DNA of 64,000 bases from Roseiarcus sp963835215 (GTDB lineage: Bacteria; Pseudomonadota; Alphaproteobacteria; Rhizobiales; Beijerinckiaceae). The translations under genes and the position numbers were made by a program. The notes under the pieces are model-generated. The model was not told the origin of the DNA. It was given only the letters and a program-made list of their open reading frames with translations, and did not search any database. Shown here piece after piece: positions 45,025 through 54,516 of the stretch; the stretch's first letter is position 1, and each line of letters opens with the position of its first letter. The stretch is from the NCBI GenBank assembly GCA_963835215.1, contig CAWIES010000004.1, positions 682,001 through 746,000 on the forward strand, written 5' to 3'.

Positions 45025-45879
45025 TTGGCCAAGCAAGACGATGCGACCCGGCGCTACCGGACGATTTTCATCTCCGACCTGCATCTGGGCACGCGTGGGT
45101 GCCAGGCCGAGCTCGCGCTCGACTTCCTGCGCCACAACGACGCCGACACGTTCTTCCTCGTTGGCGACATCGTCGACGGCTGGCGACTGCGCAGCGGCTG
45201 GTACTGGCCGCAAGCGCACAACGACGTGATCCAGAAGCTGCTGCGCAAGGTGCGCCATGGCGCGCGCATGATCTTCGTGCCGGGCAACCACGACGAGTTC
45301 GCCCGTCAGTTCATCGGCCTGAGCTTCGGTGGGATCGAGATTGTCCGCCAGGCGATCCACGTCGCCGCCGACGGCAAACGCTACCTCATCATGCACGGCG
45401 ACGAATTCGATGTCGTGGTTCGCCACTCCAAGTGGCTCGCGCACTTGGGCGACTGGGCCTATGACACGGCGTTGTTCGTCAACACGCACCTGAACTCGGT
45501 GCGTCGTCTCTTTGGCTTCAGCTACTGGTCGCTCTCCGCCTGGGCGAAGCTGAAGGTGAAGAACGCGGTCAATTTCATCGGCTCGTTCGAGACTGAACTC
45601 GCTCGCGAAGGCAAGCGCCGCGGCGTCGACGGCGTGGTGTGCGGACATATCCACCACCCTGCCATCCGCGACATCGACGGCGTCACCTACGTCAACACCG
45701 GCGACTTCGTCGAATCCTGCTCGCTGATTGTGGAGCACTACGACGGGCGCCTGGAGATCGTGCGCTGGTCGAAGACCCTCGCCGAAGCGCGGCGCGAAAG
45801 CCGTGAGGCCGAGCGCCTCGGCGCGCCGGTCGAGGTGGAGGCGGAAGATGAAGTCGGAGCGGAAGCGGAGGCGGCTTGA
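45025..45879 (+). CDS. Metallophosphoesterase, LpxH-like UDP-diacylglucosamine hydrolase family
   Basis: 284 residues from the TTG at 45025 (GCGAGGCAG five bases upstream); GTG at 44977 is a weaker alternative. Calcineurin-like metal-binding motifs: 'FISDLHLGT' (Asp, His), 'VGDIVDGWRL' (Asp), 'FVPGNHDEFAR' (Asn-His-Asp), 'IMHGDEFD' (His), 'VCGHIHHPAIR' (His, His). 'HGDEFD' and the helical cap 'SYWSLSAWAKLKVKNAVNFI' resemble the LpxH-like group that splits UDP-diacylglucosamine for lipid A. The C-terminus is very acidic. It overlaps the following glycosyltransferase start (TTGA) and so is probably in one pathway with it; the rhizobial pair is thought to build or modify a glycolipid, but the product is not established here. 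Confidence 0.75.
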   Translation: MAKQDDATRRYRTIFISDLHLGTRGCQAELALDFLRHNDADTFFLVGDIVDGWRLRSGWYWPQAHNDVIQKLLRKVRHGARMIFVPGNHDEFARQFIGLSFGGIEIVRQAIHVAADGKRYLIMHGDEFDVVVRHSKWLAHLGDWAYDTALFVNTHLNSVRRLFGFSYWSLSAWAKLKVKNAVNFIGSFETELAREGKRRGVDGVVCGHIHHPAIRDIDGVTYVNTGDFVESCSLIVEHYDGRLEIVRWSKTLAEARRESREAERLGAPVEVEAEDEVGAEAEAA

Positions 45880-46904
45880 TCCGGATCCTCGTCGCCACCG
45901 ACGCTTGGCGCCCGCAGGTCAATGGCGTCGTCCATACGCTCGAGCGCATGTCGGCGGCGGCGCGCGATCTCCAGGCCGAATTCGTCTTCCTCACCCCCCA
46001 GGGCTTCCCCTCGCTGCCGCTGCCAACCTACCCCGATATCCGGCTGGCGCTGGCTTCGCCCTGGGAAGTGGCGCGGCGCATCGAGGCGGCGAGCCCCGAT
46101 CACATTCACATCGCCACCGAAGGGCCGATCGGTTGGGCGGCGCGCCGCTATTGCCGCAAGCGCGGCCGCCTATTCACGACCAGCTATCACACGCGCTTTC
46201 CCGAATACATCGCCGCCCGCACCCGCCTGCCGGAAGAATTTTCTTACGCGGCGCTGCGCCATTTCCATGCCCCCGCCGCCGCGACGCTGGCCCCGACCCC
46301 CTCGATCCGCAACGAGCTGACGCGGCGCGGCTTCGCCAAGGTCAAAGTGTGGACGCGCGGCGTCGATCACGCGCTCTATCGGCCGCGCCCCCCTGACGCG
46401 CTCGATCTGCCGCGACCAATTTTCCTCAGCGTTGGCCGCGTCGCGGTCGAGAAGAACCTCGACGCGTTGCTGCGGCTCAAGCTGCCCGGCTCAGTGGTGA
46501 TCGTCGGCGACGGCCCGGCGCGCGCAGGGCTCGAGCGGCGTTATCCGCACGCCCACTTCCTCGGCGCGTTGCATGGCGAAGAGCTGGCGCGCGTCTACGC
46601 CAGCGCCGACGTGTTCGTCTTCCCCTCGCGCACCGATACGTTCGGCATCGTCCTGGTCGAAGCGCTGGCGAGCGGCGTGCCGGTCGCCGCCTTTCCGGTC
46701 GCCGGCCCGCTCGACGTCATCGGCGACAGCGGCGCCGGCGCGCTCGACGACGATCTCGGCGCGGCCTGTCTCGCCGCGCTCGAAATTCCGCGCGAGCGCG
46801 CGCTCGCGCATTCGCAACGCTTCACCTGGCGCGAAAGCGCGCGCCAGTTCCTCCAGCACATCGAAGTCTGCCGGGCGGGCGCGCGGGTCGGCCAGGCGGC
46901 CTGA
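45876..46904 (+). CDS. Glycosyltransferase family 4, lipid glycosylation type
   Basis: 342 residues. The start is a TTG overlapping the stop of the preceding gene (TTGA), preceded by GGAGGCGG; the N-terminus 'IRILVATDAWRPQVNGVVHTLERM' is family-typical. GT-B fold: acceptor side with 'TEGPIGWAARRYC', 'TSYHTRFPEYIAARTRLPEEF', donor side 'LSVGRVAVEKNLDALLRL', 'VIVGDGPARAGLERRYPHAHFLG' and 'DVFVFPSRTDTFGIVLVEALASGVP' (E-x7-E nucleotide-sugar motif). It resembles alpha-mannosyl- or diglycosyl-diacylglycerol-type transferases. Donor and acceptor are not known. Confidence 0.82.
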   Translation: MIRILVATDAWRPQVNGVVHTLERMSAAARDLQAEFVFLTPQGFPSLPLPTYPDIRLALASPWEVARRIEAASPDHIHIATEGPIGWAARRYCRKRGRLFTTSYHTRFPEYIAARTRLPEEFSYAALRHFHAPAAATLAPTPSIRNELTRRGFAKVKVWTRGVDHALYRPRPPDALDLPRPIFLSVGRVAVEKNLDALLRLKLPGSVVIVGDGPARAGLERRYPHAHFLGALHGEELARVYASADVFVFPSRTDTFGIVLVEALASGVPVAAFPVAGPLDVIGDSGAGALDDDLGAACLAALEIPRERALAHSQRFTWRESARQFLQHIEVCRAGARVGQAA

Positions 46905-46995
46905 ACGCAGCCAGCGCGCTTGATCGCAACGCGCGCCTCATCTATTGAGCGCCCTTCGCCGACAATCCTGAAAAATCGATCGCCGGGAGCTCGCT

Positions 46996-48189
46996 TTGTC
47001 CCTATCCCAGGGGCCGACGATTTCGTCGGGCCTGACGACCCTTATGGCGACGGCCTGCGGGCTGATCGTCGCCAATATCTACTACGCTCAGCCGTTGATC
47101 GGGCCGATCGCCGCCCAGCTCGGCATTCCGATCAGCAGCGCTGGCCTGATCGTCACGCTCACCCAGCTGGGCTACGGCTTCGGCCTGCTGCTGATCGTCC
47201 CGCTCGCCGACCAGTTGGAGAACCGCCGTCTGACGCTGGCCGCGATCGGTATCGCCGCGCTCGGCCTGATCGGCGCGGCGCTGGCCCCCGGGGCGCCGAC
47301 CTTTTTGCTCGCCTCGCTGCTGATCGGCTTCGGCTCGGTGGGGGTCCAGGTCCTGGCGACGTTCGCCGCCCACATGGCTCCGGAGGCGCAACGCGGGCGC
47401 GTGGTCGGCGACGTGGCGATGGGCATCATGCTCGGGATCATGATGGCGAGGCCAGCCGCCAGCTTTCTTGCCGCCGCCAGCTCGTGGCGCGTGGTCTTTT
47501 TCGCCGCGACCGCCGTCATGGGCGCGCTCGCGCTGCTGCTGGCGCTGGCGCTGCCCCGCCGCCAGCCGAGCGCGGGCATCAGCTACCGCGCGCTGATGGC
47601 CTCGATGATTGGCCTTGCCGCGCGCACGCCGACCCTGCAATGGCGCGCCTTCTACCAATCGTGCCTGTTCGCCGCCTTCTCGTTGTTCTGGACGACCGTG
47701 CCGCTGCATCTCGCCGACGCCTTCGGCTACACCCAGCGCGGCATTGCGCTGTTCGCGCTGGCCGGCGTTTCGGGCGCGATCGCCGCTCCGCTGTCCGGAC
47801 GCATCGCCGATCGCGGCTACGGCCGCGCTGTCACCGGCTTCGCCATTCTTCTCGTCGCCGTGGCGCTCGCGCTCACTCTGGTCGCGCCGGAGGGCACAGG
47901 CTGGGCGCTGGCGCTGCTGGTCGCCTGCGCCGTGCTGCTCGATTTCGGCGCGCAGGCCAATCTCGTCGTCGGCTTTCGCGCCATCTTCGCGCTGGGCGCC
48001 GAGTCGCGCGGCCGGCTCAACGGGCTCTACATCGCGACCTTCTTCGCCTTCGGCGCCCTCGGCTCGGCGCTCGGGGCCTGGGCCTTCGCACAAGGGGGCT
48101 GGCGGCTCGCGGCCTCGCTCGGTCTCGCCTTTCCCCTCGCGGCGCTGATCGGCTTCGCGCTGGAGTCGTTCCGACCAGGCCGGACATGA
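46996..48189 (+). CDS. MFS transporter (drug-type exporter)
   Basis: 397 residues, TTG start (GGGAGCTCGC upstream). Twelve hydrophobic segments: 'LMATACGLIVANIYYAQPLIG' begins, the N-side signature 'GYGFGLLLIVPLADQLENRR' is the MFS A-motif region. Such MFS proteins with 'IANIYYAQPLIGPIAAQLG' are generally annotated as EmrD/YnfM-like exporters. The substrate cannot be named. It lies between the glycosyltransferase and the DUF900 lipoprotein with no coupling. Confidence 0.85.
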   Translation: MSLSQGPTISSGLTTLMATACGLIVANIYYAQPLIGPIAAQLGIPISSAGLIVTLTQLGYGFGLLLIVPLADQLENRRLTLAAIGIAALGLIGAALAPGAPTFLLASLLIGFGSVGVQVLATFAAHMAPEAQRGRVVGDVAMGIMLGIMMARPAASFLAAASSWRVVFFAATAVMGALALLLALALPRRQPSAGISYRALMASMIGLAARTPTLQWRAFYQSCLFAAFSLFWTTVPLHLADAFGYTQRGIALFALAGVSGAIAAPLSGRIADRGYGRAVTGFAILLVAVALALTLVAPEGTGWALALLVACAVLLDFGAQANLVVGFRAIFALGAESRGRLNGLYIATFFAFGALGSALGAWAFAQGGWRLAASLGLAFPLAALIGFALESFRPGRT

Positions 48190-48311
48190 GCCGGGCGAGC
48201 GTCGCCGCGCCTTCCCGTCTCACTCTCGCCACATCGAGGGCCGATGCACCTGCGCGCAATTGCGCCACGCCGGCAAGCGCGGTCCGCGGCTTCGAGGGGT
48301 TCATTCAGGCG

Positions 48312-49514
48312 ATGTCGCGCGGCGCGCAATTGCGGTGGGTTCTCATCGGGCTCCTCGGCCTCGCTGGGCTGGCGCTGTCGGGCTGCGAGACCGATATGGC
48401 GGGCGCTGCGGCCTATGTCGGCGGGATCGGCGGACCGTCAGCGGCCGCGCCCAGCGCCCAGCCGGTGCAGTTGTTCATCGCCTCGACCCGCAAGGGCGAG
48501 CATGGCGCGGCGGCGCAGGTGCTGTCGGGCGACGGCGTCCACTACGCCTTCGACATTCTCACCATCCCGCCCGGCCATCGCGTCGGCTCGCTCGAAGAGC
48601 CGATGTTTGGCGCCGCCAACGCCCGCGAACACATCGTGCTGTCCGAAGAGCGCAACCTCGATGGGGACGAGTTCCGTTCCGAACTCGCCTCGCATATCTC
48701 GGGCCGCATCGGCGCCAACCGCGATGTGCTGGTGTTCGTCCACGGCTTCAACACGCCGTTCGACGAAGCGCGCGAACGGGCCGCCCAGATCGTCGCCGAC
48801 AGCCGCTTCGGCGGCGTCGCGGTGCTCTTCACCTGGCCAACCAAACACGAATTGTTCGGCTACGTCTCCGACAAGGACAACGCCACCGCTTCGCGCGACG
48901 CGCTGCAGAGCCTGTTGCAGGACATCGCCGCCACGCCCGGCGTCGGCCAGGTGCATGTGCTCGCTCACTCGATGGGCGGCTGGCTGGCGATGGAGGCGTT
49001 GCGGCAGGAGGCGATCTCGGGCGATCGCGACCTCTCGGGACACCTCGGCGAGGTCATGCTCGCCTCCCCCGACATCGACATGGACGTCTTCGCCGCGCAG
49101 ATGGCTCGCCTGCGCCCAGCCAAGGTGACCGTCTTCGCGACCGCCAACGACCGCGCGCTCTCGCTCTCCAGCGCCATCGCCCAGTCGCGCCAGCGGGTTG
49201 GCGCGATCAACCCTTCCAAGCCCGAGGACCGCGAGCGGCTCGAGGCGCTGGGCGCCAAAGTGTACGATCTGTCGAGTTTCTCCGACGGCTTCATCGACCA
49301 CGGCGCCTACGCCGACGCGCCCGACGTGCTGCACGCCATCGGTGCGCAGATGGCGACGCCGCGTCCCAAGGACGCCAACACGATGTCGAGCCTTGACGCC
49401 ACCGGCTACATCGACCCCAATGCGCCGGCGCCCACGCCTGCCCCGGCGACCCCGGCCTCGCCTCCGGGCGCCGCGACGACCACGCCAGCGCAACCGGCGA
49501 CGCCCGGGCACTAA
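48312..49514 (+). CDS. DUF900 lipoprotein, alpha/beta hydrolase
   Basis: 400 residues from the ATG at 48312. A lipoprotein signal 'WVLIGLLGLAGLALSGC' with the lipobox Cys. The domain matches DUF900 hydrolases: 'VQLFIASTRKG', then 'DVLVFVHGFNTPFDEA' (oxyanion loop), 'VLFTWPTKHELFGYVSD', the nucleophile elbow 'VHVLAHSMGGWLAMEALR' (G-x-S-x-G variant, HSMGG) and 'VMLASPDIDMDVF' plus 'SDGFIDHGAYAD' (catalytic His). The C-terminal 40 residues are Pro/Ala/Thr-rich. Substrate unknown. Confidence 0.82.
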   Translation: MSRGAQLRWVLIGLLGLAGLALSGCETDMAGAAAYVGGIGGPSAAAPSAQPVQLFIASTRKGEHGAAAQVLSGDGVHYAFDILTIPPGHRVGSLEEPMFGAANAREHIVLSEERNLDGDEFRSELASHISGRIGANRDVLVFVHGFNTPFDEARERAAQIVADSRFGGVAVLFTWPTKHELFGYVSDKDNATASRDALQSLLQDIAATPGVGQVHVLAHSMGGWLAMEALRQEAISGDRDLSGHLGEVMLASPDIDMDVFAAQMARLRPAKVTVFATANDRALSLSSAIAQSRQRVGAINPSKPEDRERLEALGAKVYDLSSFSDGFIDHGAYADAPDVLHAIGAQMATPRPKDANTMSSLDATGYIDPNAPAPTPAPATPASPPGAATTTPAQPATPGH

Positions 49515-49595
49515 ATCCAACGCCCGCCGCCGCCGCGCGCTTGCGGCGGCGACGGCCGGGCGGCATAGTCCGCCCGCAATCTTGAGGAGCCCGCT

Positions 49596-50549
49596 ATGCC
49601 GAGCAAACTCGATCAACTGCGCACCATGACCACCATCGTCGCCGACACCGGCGACATGGAATTGATCGGCGTCTACAAGCCGACGGATTCGACCACCAAC
49701 CCGTCGCTGATCTTCAAGGCGGCCCAGCTTCCCGCCTATGGTCGCCTGTTCGACGAGGCGATCGGTTGGGGGCGCAAGACCGGCGCCTCGCTTGACGCGG
49801 TTGCCGATCGGCTGGTGATCGATTTCGGGGCAGAGCTGACCACCATCGTTCCTGGCCGGGTTTCGACCGAGGTCGACGCGACGCTGTCCTTTGACGTCGC
49901 CGGCACGCTCGCCAAGGCGCGCCAGATCATCGCCGCCTACGCCGAGCGCGGCATCGGACGCGAACGCATCCTCATCAAAATCGCCTCGACCTGGGAAGGC
50001 GCGCAGGCGGTGGCGACGCTGCAGCGTGAAGGGATCGACTGCAACATGACGCTGCTGTTCTCGATCGCCCAGGCGGTCGCCGCCGCCGACGCCGGGGCGT
50101 TCCTCATCTCGCCCTTTGTCGGCCGCATCCTCGACTGGCACGTCAAGGCGGGCGGCGGTCCCTACACCAGCGAGACCGACCCCGGCGTCGTTTCGGTCAA
50201 GGCGATCTACGCCTATTACAAGGCCTACGGGATCAAGACGGTGGTGATGGGCGCCTCGTTCCGCAACACCGGCGAGATCGAAGCGCTGGCGGGCTGCGAC
50301 CGGCTGACCATCGCGCCCGACCTGCTGCACAAGCTCGCTGACGACAACGGCGCGCTGACGCGCAAGCTCTCTCCGGAATCGGCAGGCGCCGCCCCGGCCC
50401 GCATCGCAATGGACGAGAAACGCTGGCGCTGGATGATGAACGAGGATCCGATGGCGACCGAGAAGCTCGCCGAAGGTATCCGCGTCTTCGCCCACGACCT
50501 CGGCGCGCTGCGCGAGCTGGTGGCCAAGCGCATGGCGAAGGCGGCCTAG
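49596..50549 (+). CDS. tal: Transaldolase
   Basis: 317 residues, normal length for the TalB type. Pentose-phosphate enzyme that transfers a dihydroxyacetone unit. Schiff-base Lys128 lies in 'ILIKIASTWEG'; 'TTNPSLI' near the N-terminus and 'ISPFVGRILDW' are family marks. The ATG is preceded by GAGGAG. It converges with the AraC gene, leaving six bases between the stops. Confidence 0.95.
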   Translation: MPSKLDQLRTMTTIVADTGDMELIGVYKPTDSTTNPSLIFKAAQLPAYGRLFDEAIGWGRKTGASLDAVADRLVIDFGAELTTIVPGRVSTEVDATLSFDVAGTLAKARQIIAAYAERGIGRERILIKIASTWEGAQAVATLQREGIDCNMTLLFSIAQAVAAADAGAFLISPFVGRILDWHVKAGGGPYTSETDPGVVSVKAIYAYYKAYGIKTVVMGASFRNTGEIEALAGCDRLTIAPDLLHKLADDNGALTRKLSPESAGAAPARIAMDEKRWRWMMNEDPMATEKLAEGIRVFAHDLGALRELVAKRMAKAA

Positions 50550-50555
50550 GCAACG

Positions 50556-51447
50556 TCAGGGCGCTTTGGCGGAATACATGCCGGTGGCGCGGAATTCGGT
50601 CGGGCTCGCTCCGTAGCGTTTGCGGAAGGCTTTGGCGAAATAGTTGGGATCGTCAAAACCGCAGTCGCTGGAGATTTGCTTGACCGGTTCGTCGGAGCGC
50701 ACGAGACAGACTCGCGGCGCGGCGCATGCGGTAGGCGAAGATGTATTCGGTCGGCGAGACGCCCTCGCAACGCCGAAACACCCGGCTGAAGTGCGAGCGG
50801 CTGAGGCCAGCGACGTCGGCGAGCGTTTCAACGTCGAGCGGCGCGTGAAGCTGCTGGCGGATGTGCGCGAGCACCTGTTCAATCGAGCGCGGCCGCGCCG
50901 TGCGCGGCTCGCCGTCGCCGCCGAGCACGTCGTCGTAAATCGCCATGGTCGCGGCATAGGCGATCGCCGAGGCTTCGCCCGCCCCTTTCGCTTTGCCGTC
51001 GCGCAGATCGAGGCTCATCCGCGCGAGCCGCACCACCGTTTCAGGCCGCAGCCGGAACACGGGACCAACCGCCTCGAGGATCGCCCGGTGCAGTCGAAGC
51101 GCCTCGCGCCCCGTCATCGCGATCCAGAAGAACTCCCATCGCTCGCCCTCTTCGATCCAATATTGGTGGTCGTGAGGAATCGTCACCAGCATTGTTTCGC
51201 CGGCGTTGACGAAACGGCGCTGGCGTTCGTATTGCAGCCGCCCGACGCCGGAAATCGCGTGCTGTATGACGCTGAACGGACTTTGCCCGCGCTGGCGCCC
51301 ATTCCAGCAATAGCTCGAATCCGTCGCGATCTCGTAGCCGGCGCTGGTCGGCATCACGTAAAGCCGGTCGCGGCTGCGCGCCAGCGAAACTGCCCGCCCG
51401 CCCGGTCCGCGCGAGCGCACTTCGTCCAGCACAGAATTACCCGTCAA
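50556..51447 (-). pseudogene. AraC-family regulator of the sugar cluster, one frameshift
   Basis: About 296 residues from two frames; the span is 1 modulo 3. N-terminal cupin ligand domain ('YVMPTSAGYEIATDSSYCW', 'GRLQYERQRRFVNAGETMLVTIPH'), then the first helix-turn-helix 'PLDVETLADVAGLSRSHFSRVFRR'. The frame breaks near 50713-50721 inside the linker before the second helix-turn-helix; the other frame continues 'LVRSDEPVKQISSDCGFDDPNYFAKAF' to the end. Dropping one C restores 'RRARVCLVRSDEPV'. The TTG at 51447 has GAGGATGG upstream. It diverges from the GH4/ABC genes and most likely activates them with an alpha-galactoside-type sugar. Confidence 0.8.
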
Positions 51448-51537
51448 AGCACATCCATCCTCTTTCGCAACCGGATTTGCAGGGCATAATCGAGCCTAGG
51501 ACGATCTTTCGTCTATGAGTGAAAAGTCCTCCCCTAG

Positions 51538-51566
51538 CCCCTGACGTGGCGCAAGCCGCGTCGGGG
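51538..51566. promoter_or_regulatory. Strong hairpin in the AraC-GH4 intergenic region
   Basis: CCCC-T-GACG-T-GGC (51538-51550), loop GCAA, GCC-G-CGTC-GGGG (51555-51566), with one bulge and one mismatch. It lies about 45 bases before the GH4 ATG. It may be a leader hairpin or part of the regulator's site. GACGA-tctt-TCGTC at about 51500-51513 is another small palindrome in the gap. Confidence 0.4.
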
Positions 51567-51608
51567 GGCGTCGGGAAGTCGCGTTTTCTTAGGAGCGACG
51601 GCGGAAAA

Positions 51609-53111
51609 ATGACTCCATTCAAAATCGCGATCATCGGCGCGGGAAGCGTCGGGTTCACCCGCAAACTCGTCGCCGACGTGCTCTGCGTTCCGGAGCTTCG
51701 TGACATCGAGATCGCGCTGACCGACATCGACGAACACAACCTCGCAATGGTCCAGCGCATTCTCGCGACCGATGATCGAAGTGAACCGTCTGCCGACGCG
51801 AATCACGGCGACGACCGACCGCCGCCGGGCGCTCGAAGGGCGCGCGCTACGTCATCAATTGCGTGCGGATCGGCGGCCTCGAAGCGTTCGCCGACGACAT
51901 TCGCATCCCGCTGCAATACGGCGTCGACCAATGCGTCGGCGACACGATCTGCGCCGGCGGCATTCTCTACGGCCAGCGCTCGATCCCGCCGCTCCTCGAC
52001 TTCTGCAAGCGACATCCGCGAGGTCGCCGAGAGCGGGGCGAAGCTGCTCAACTACGCCAACCCGATGGCGATGAACACCTGGGCGGCGATCGACCACGGC
52101 GGCGTCGACACGATCGGCCTCTGCCATGGCGTTCAGCACGGCTGGCGGCAGATCGCCGAAGCGCTCGGCGCCGAGGACCCGCACGAGGTCGAATACATCT
52201 GCGCCGGCATCAACCACCAGACCTGGTACATCGACGTGCGATTGCGCGGGCGATCGGTCGGGCGCGACGAGTTGCTCGCCGCCTTCGAGCGCCACCCCCG
52301 TCTATTCGCAGCAGGAGAAGGTGCGCATCGACGTTCTCAAGCGCTTCGGCGTCTATTCAACCGAAAGCAACGGCCACCTGTCGGAATATCTGCCGTGGTA
52401 CCGCAAGCGGCCGGAGGAAATCCGCCGCTGGATCGACATGTCAGAATGGATTCACGGCGAGACCGGCGGCTACCTGCGCCACTGCATCGAATCGCGCAAT
52501 TGGTTCGAGACGGAATACCCGGCCGAGTTGGAAGCGGCGAAAACGCCGCTCGATCCGGCGCTGCGCACCGACGAGCACGCGAGCCACATCATCGAGGCGT
52601 TGGAGACCGGGCGCGTCTATCGCGGCCATTTCAACGTCAAGAACCGTGGCTTGATCGACCAATCTCGCCGACGACGCGATCGTCGAAAGCGCGGGCTTCG
52701 TCGATCGCTTCGGGCTGAACATGGCGGCGGGCATCAAGCTGCCGCTCGCCTGCGCGGCGACCTGCGAGGCTTCGATCAACGTTCAGCGCATGGCGGTTCA
52801 AGCCGCGGTGACGGGCGACGTCGATCTGCTCAAACTCGCCGTGTTGCATGACCCGCTGGTCGGCGCCGTCTGCACGCCCGACGAAGTCTGGCAGCATGGT
52901 CGATGAAATGCTGGTCGCGCAGGCGAAGTGGCTGCCGCAATACGCCGGCGCGATCGACGGCGCGCAAAAGCGCCTCGCCGCGACGCCGGCGCGCAAATCC
53001 GAGCGCGAAGGCGCCGCGCGGCGTCCAGTGCGCTCCGCGGACGAACTGCGCGCGGCCAAGGCCGAAAGGCGCAAGTCGGCGGAACGTTCGGATTCGGTGG
53101 AGGTGGGCTGA
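51609..53111 (+). pseudogene. Glycoside hydrolase family 4 (alpha-galactosidase/glucosidase type), six frameshifts
   Basis: About 498 residues spread over successive frames; the span is a multiple of 3, as six single-base insertions require. Family 4 enzymes use NAD and Mn: 'KIAIIGAGSVGFTRKLVADVL' (NAD-binding), 'YVINCVRIGGLEAF', 'RIPLQYGVDQCVGDTICAGG', 'LLNYANPMAMNTWA', 'GLCHGVQHGW' (Cys-His Mn ligands) and 'YICAGINHQTWYI' (Asn-His). Breaks near 51770, 51840, 52008, 52300, 52659 and 52894, each repaired by removing one base. Near 52894 GCAGCATGG must become GCAGATGG. No substitution-type decay is obvious. It is first in the cluster with the SBP and permeases. Confidence 0.8.
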
Positions 53112-53171
53112 TCGCCCTGGCGAGGGCCTTCAGACGCTAAGAAATACGCGAAAATCGGGGAGGAATTGGGA

Positions 53172-54434
53172 ATGAAACAGCTCCATTGCGCCCTCGCCGC
53201 GGCGCTCGCCGCAGCATGGTGTTGGACGGCGCCGGTCCGCGCCGACGAACCGGTGACGATACATTTCTGGGTCGCTTGGGACCCGCAAAATCTCGACGGC
53301 AAAGCAGCCAAGGCCGAGATCGCCTCCTACGAGCAGGCTCATCCCGGGATCAAAATCGACATTCAGAACATCAGCTATGACGCCATGCACAGCAAATTGG
53401 TGACTGCGCTCGCGGGCGGCGACGCGCCAGAACTGAGCTGGGGGTTGCCCGAGTGGCTAGGCGAATTCTCGAGAATGGGCGCGCTGCGGGACCTGACCGA
53501 GGACGCCAAGACCTGGGCTGACGAGAAGTCGATCTATCCCAATGTCATCGACGCGCTGACGATCGATGGACATCTCTTGGCGATGCCGCACTATCTCGGC
53601 ATCCGCGGCTTGCTCGTGCATGAGGACATGCTGAAAGCCGCTGGCGTCGCCTCGCCGCCCAAGACCTGGGACGAATTGATCGCGGATTCCCAGGCGATCA
53701 AGGCCAAGACCGGCAAGTTCGGATTCGGCATCGCCGGGACCGGCGTCCGTTCGCCCCAGGAACTGATCATGTATCTCGCCCAGAACGGGCTCTCGCTCGC
53801 CGAGCGCCAGGCGGACGGCAAGTACAAGAACACCTGGGCCGACGACAAGGATAAGCTCGCCAAGGCGACGGAAGTGTTCGCCTTCTACAAGCGGCTCGCC
53901 GCCGACGGCGCGATCAATCCCGATGGGGCGAGCTGGGGCTGGGAAGAAGAAGACACCAACTTCGCCCTTGGCCAATATGCAATGGTGGTCGACGGCTCCT
54001 GGATGGAATCGCGCGAGGCCCAGAACCCCGAAGCGATGAAGGACGTGGCGATCAGCGCGCCGCCTTATAAGGCGCAACCGGCGACGTTCTTCGAGATCAA
54101 CCCGTTCTACGTCTACAAGGCCGGCAAGCATCCCAAGGAGACATGGGACTTCGTCACCTTCTTGAGCGGCAAGGAGTTCCAGACCGCCGTGCATCCCAAC
54201 AACTCGCCGCGCTCGGACGTCTCCACCGACAGCAAGTGGGGTAAGGACTTCACCGCGCTGGCGCCGACCGGCGTCGTGTTCCCGCCTGTGGCGCTCGGCG
54301 CGATCACGCGCGACATGATCGACTCGCTTGGCCGCGTCCTGCTCAAGAACGACGAGCCGGAGGCGGTGGCGAAATGGCTGTCGTCGACGATCAACAAGGA
54401 CCTGAAACAGTCCGGCGAACTCAGTGGCGGCTAA
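53172..54434 (+). CDS. ABC transporter sugar-binding protein (family 1)
   Basis: 420 residues from the ATG at 53172 (GGAGGAATT upstream). Signal peptide 'HCALAAALAAAWCWTAPVRA', then the family 1 extracellular-binding fold: 'IHFWVAWDP', 'YEQAHPGIKIDIQNIS', 'GGDAPELSWGLPEW', 'MPHYLGIRGLLVHEDMLKAAGV', 'GQYAMVVDGSWM' and C-terminal 'EAVAKWLSSTINKDL'. It starts 60 bases after the GH4 stop and is followed by two permeases. By context it binds the sugar that GH4 cleaves, probably an alpha-galactoside. Confidence 0.88.
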   Translation: MKQLHCALAAALAAAWCWTAPVRADEPVTIHFWVAWDPQNLDGKAAKAEIASYEQAHPGIKIDIQNISYDAMHSKLVTALAGGDAPELSWGLPEWLGEFSRMGALRDLTEDAKTWADEKSIYPNVIDALTIDGHLLAMPHYLGIRGLLVHEDMLKAAGVASPPKTWDELIADSQAIKAKTGKFGFGIAGTGVRSPQELIMYLAQNGLSLAERQADGKYKNTWADDKDKLAKATEVFAFYKRLAADGAINPDGASWGWEEEDTNFALGQYAMVVDGSWMESREAQNPEAMKDVAISAPPYKAQPATFFEINPFYVYKAGKHPKETWDFVTFLSGKEFQTAVHPNNSPRSDVSTDSKWGKDFTALAPTGVVFPPVALGAITRDMIDSLGRVLLKNDEPEAVAKWLSSTINKDLKQSGELSGG

Positions 54435-54516
54435 GCTACTCTTCTTCGTCGCCGCGCGTCGCAATAGTCTAGGCGCGCGGCCGCCGCTCGGCGACGCGCC
54501 GGCGGAGGGACGCAGC

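Noticed and set aside
48252..48334. A repeated 13-base string GCGCGCAATTGCG before and inside the DUF900 gene start
   Set aside because: Two copies about 70 bases apart in different contexts; likely coincidence in GC-rich sequence and part of the signal-peptide codons.
48438..50495. A long open frame on the minus strand opposite the DUF900 lipoprotein and transaldolase genes
   Set aside because: It is antisense to two genes with clear family motifs, and its translation is Arg/Gly/Asp-rich with no domain. High GC content opens such frames.
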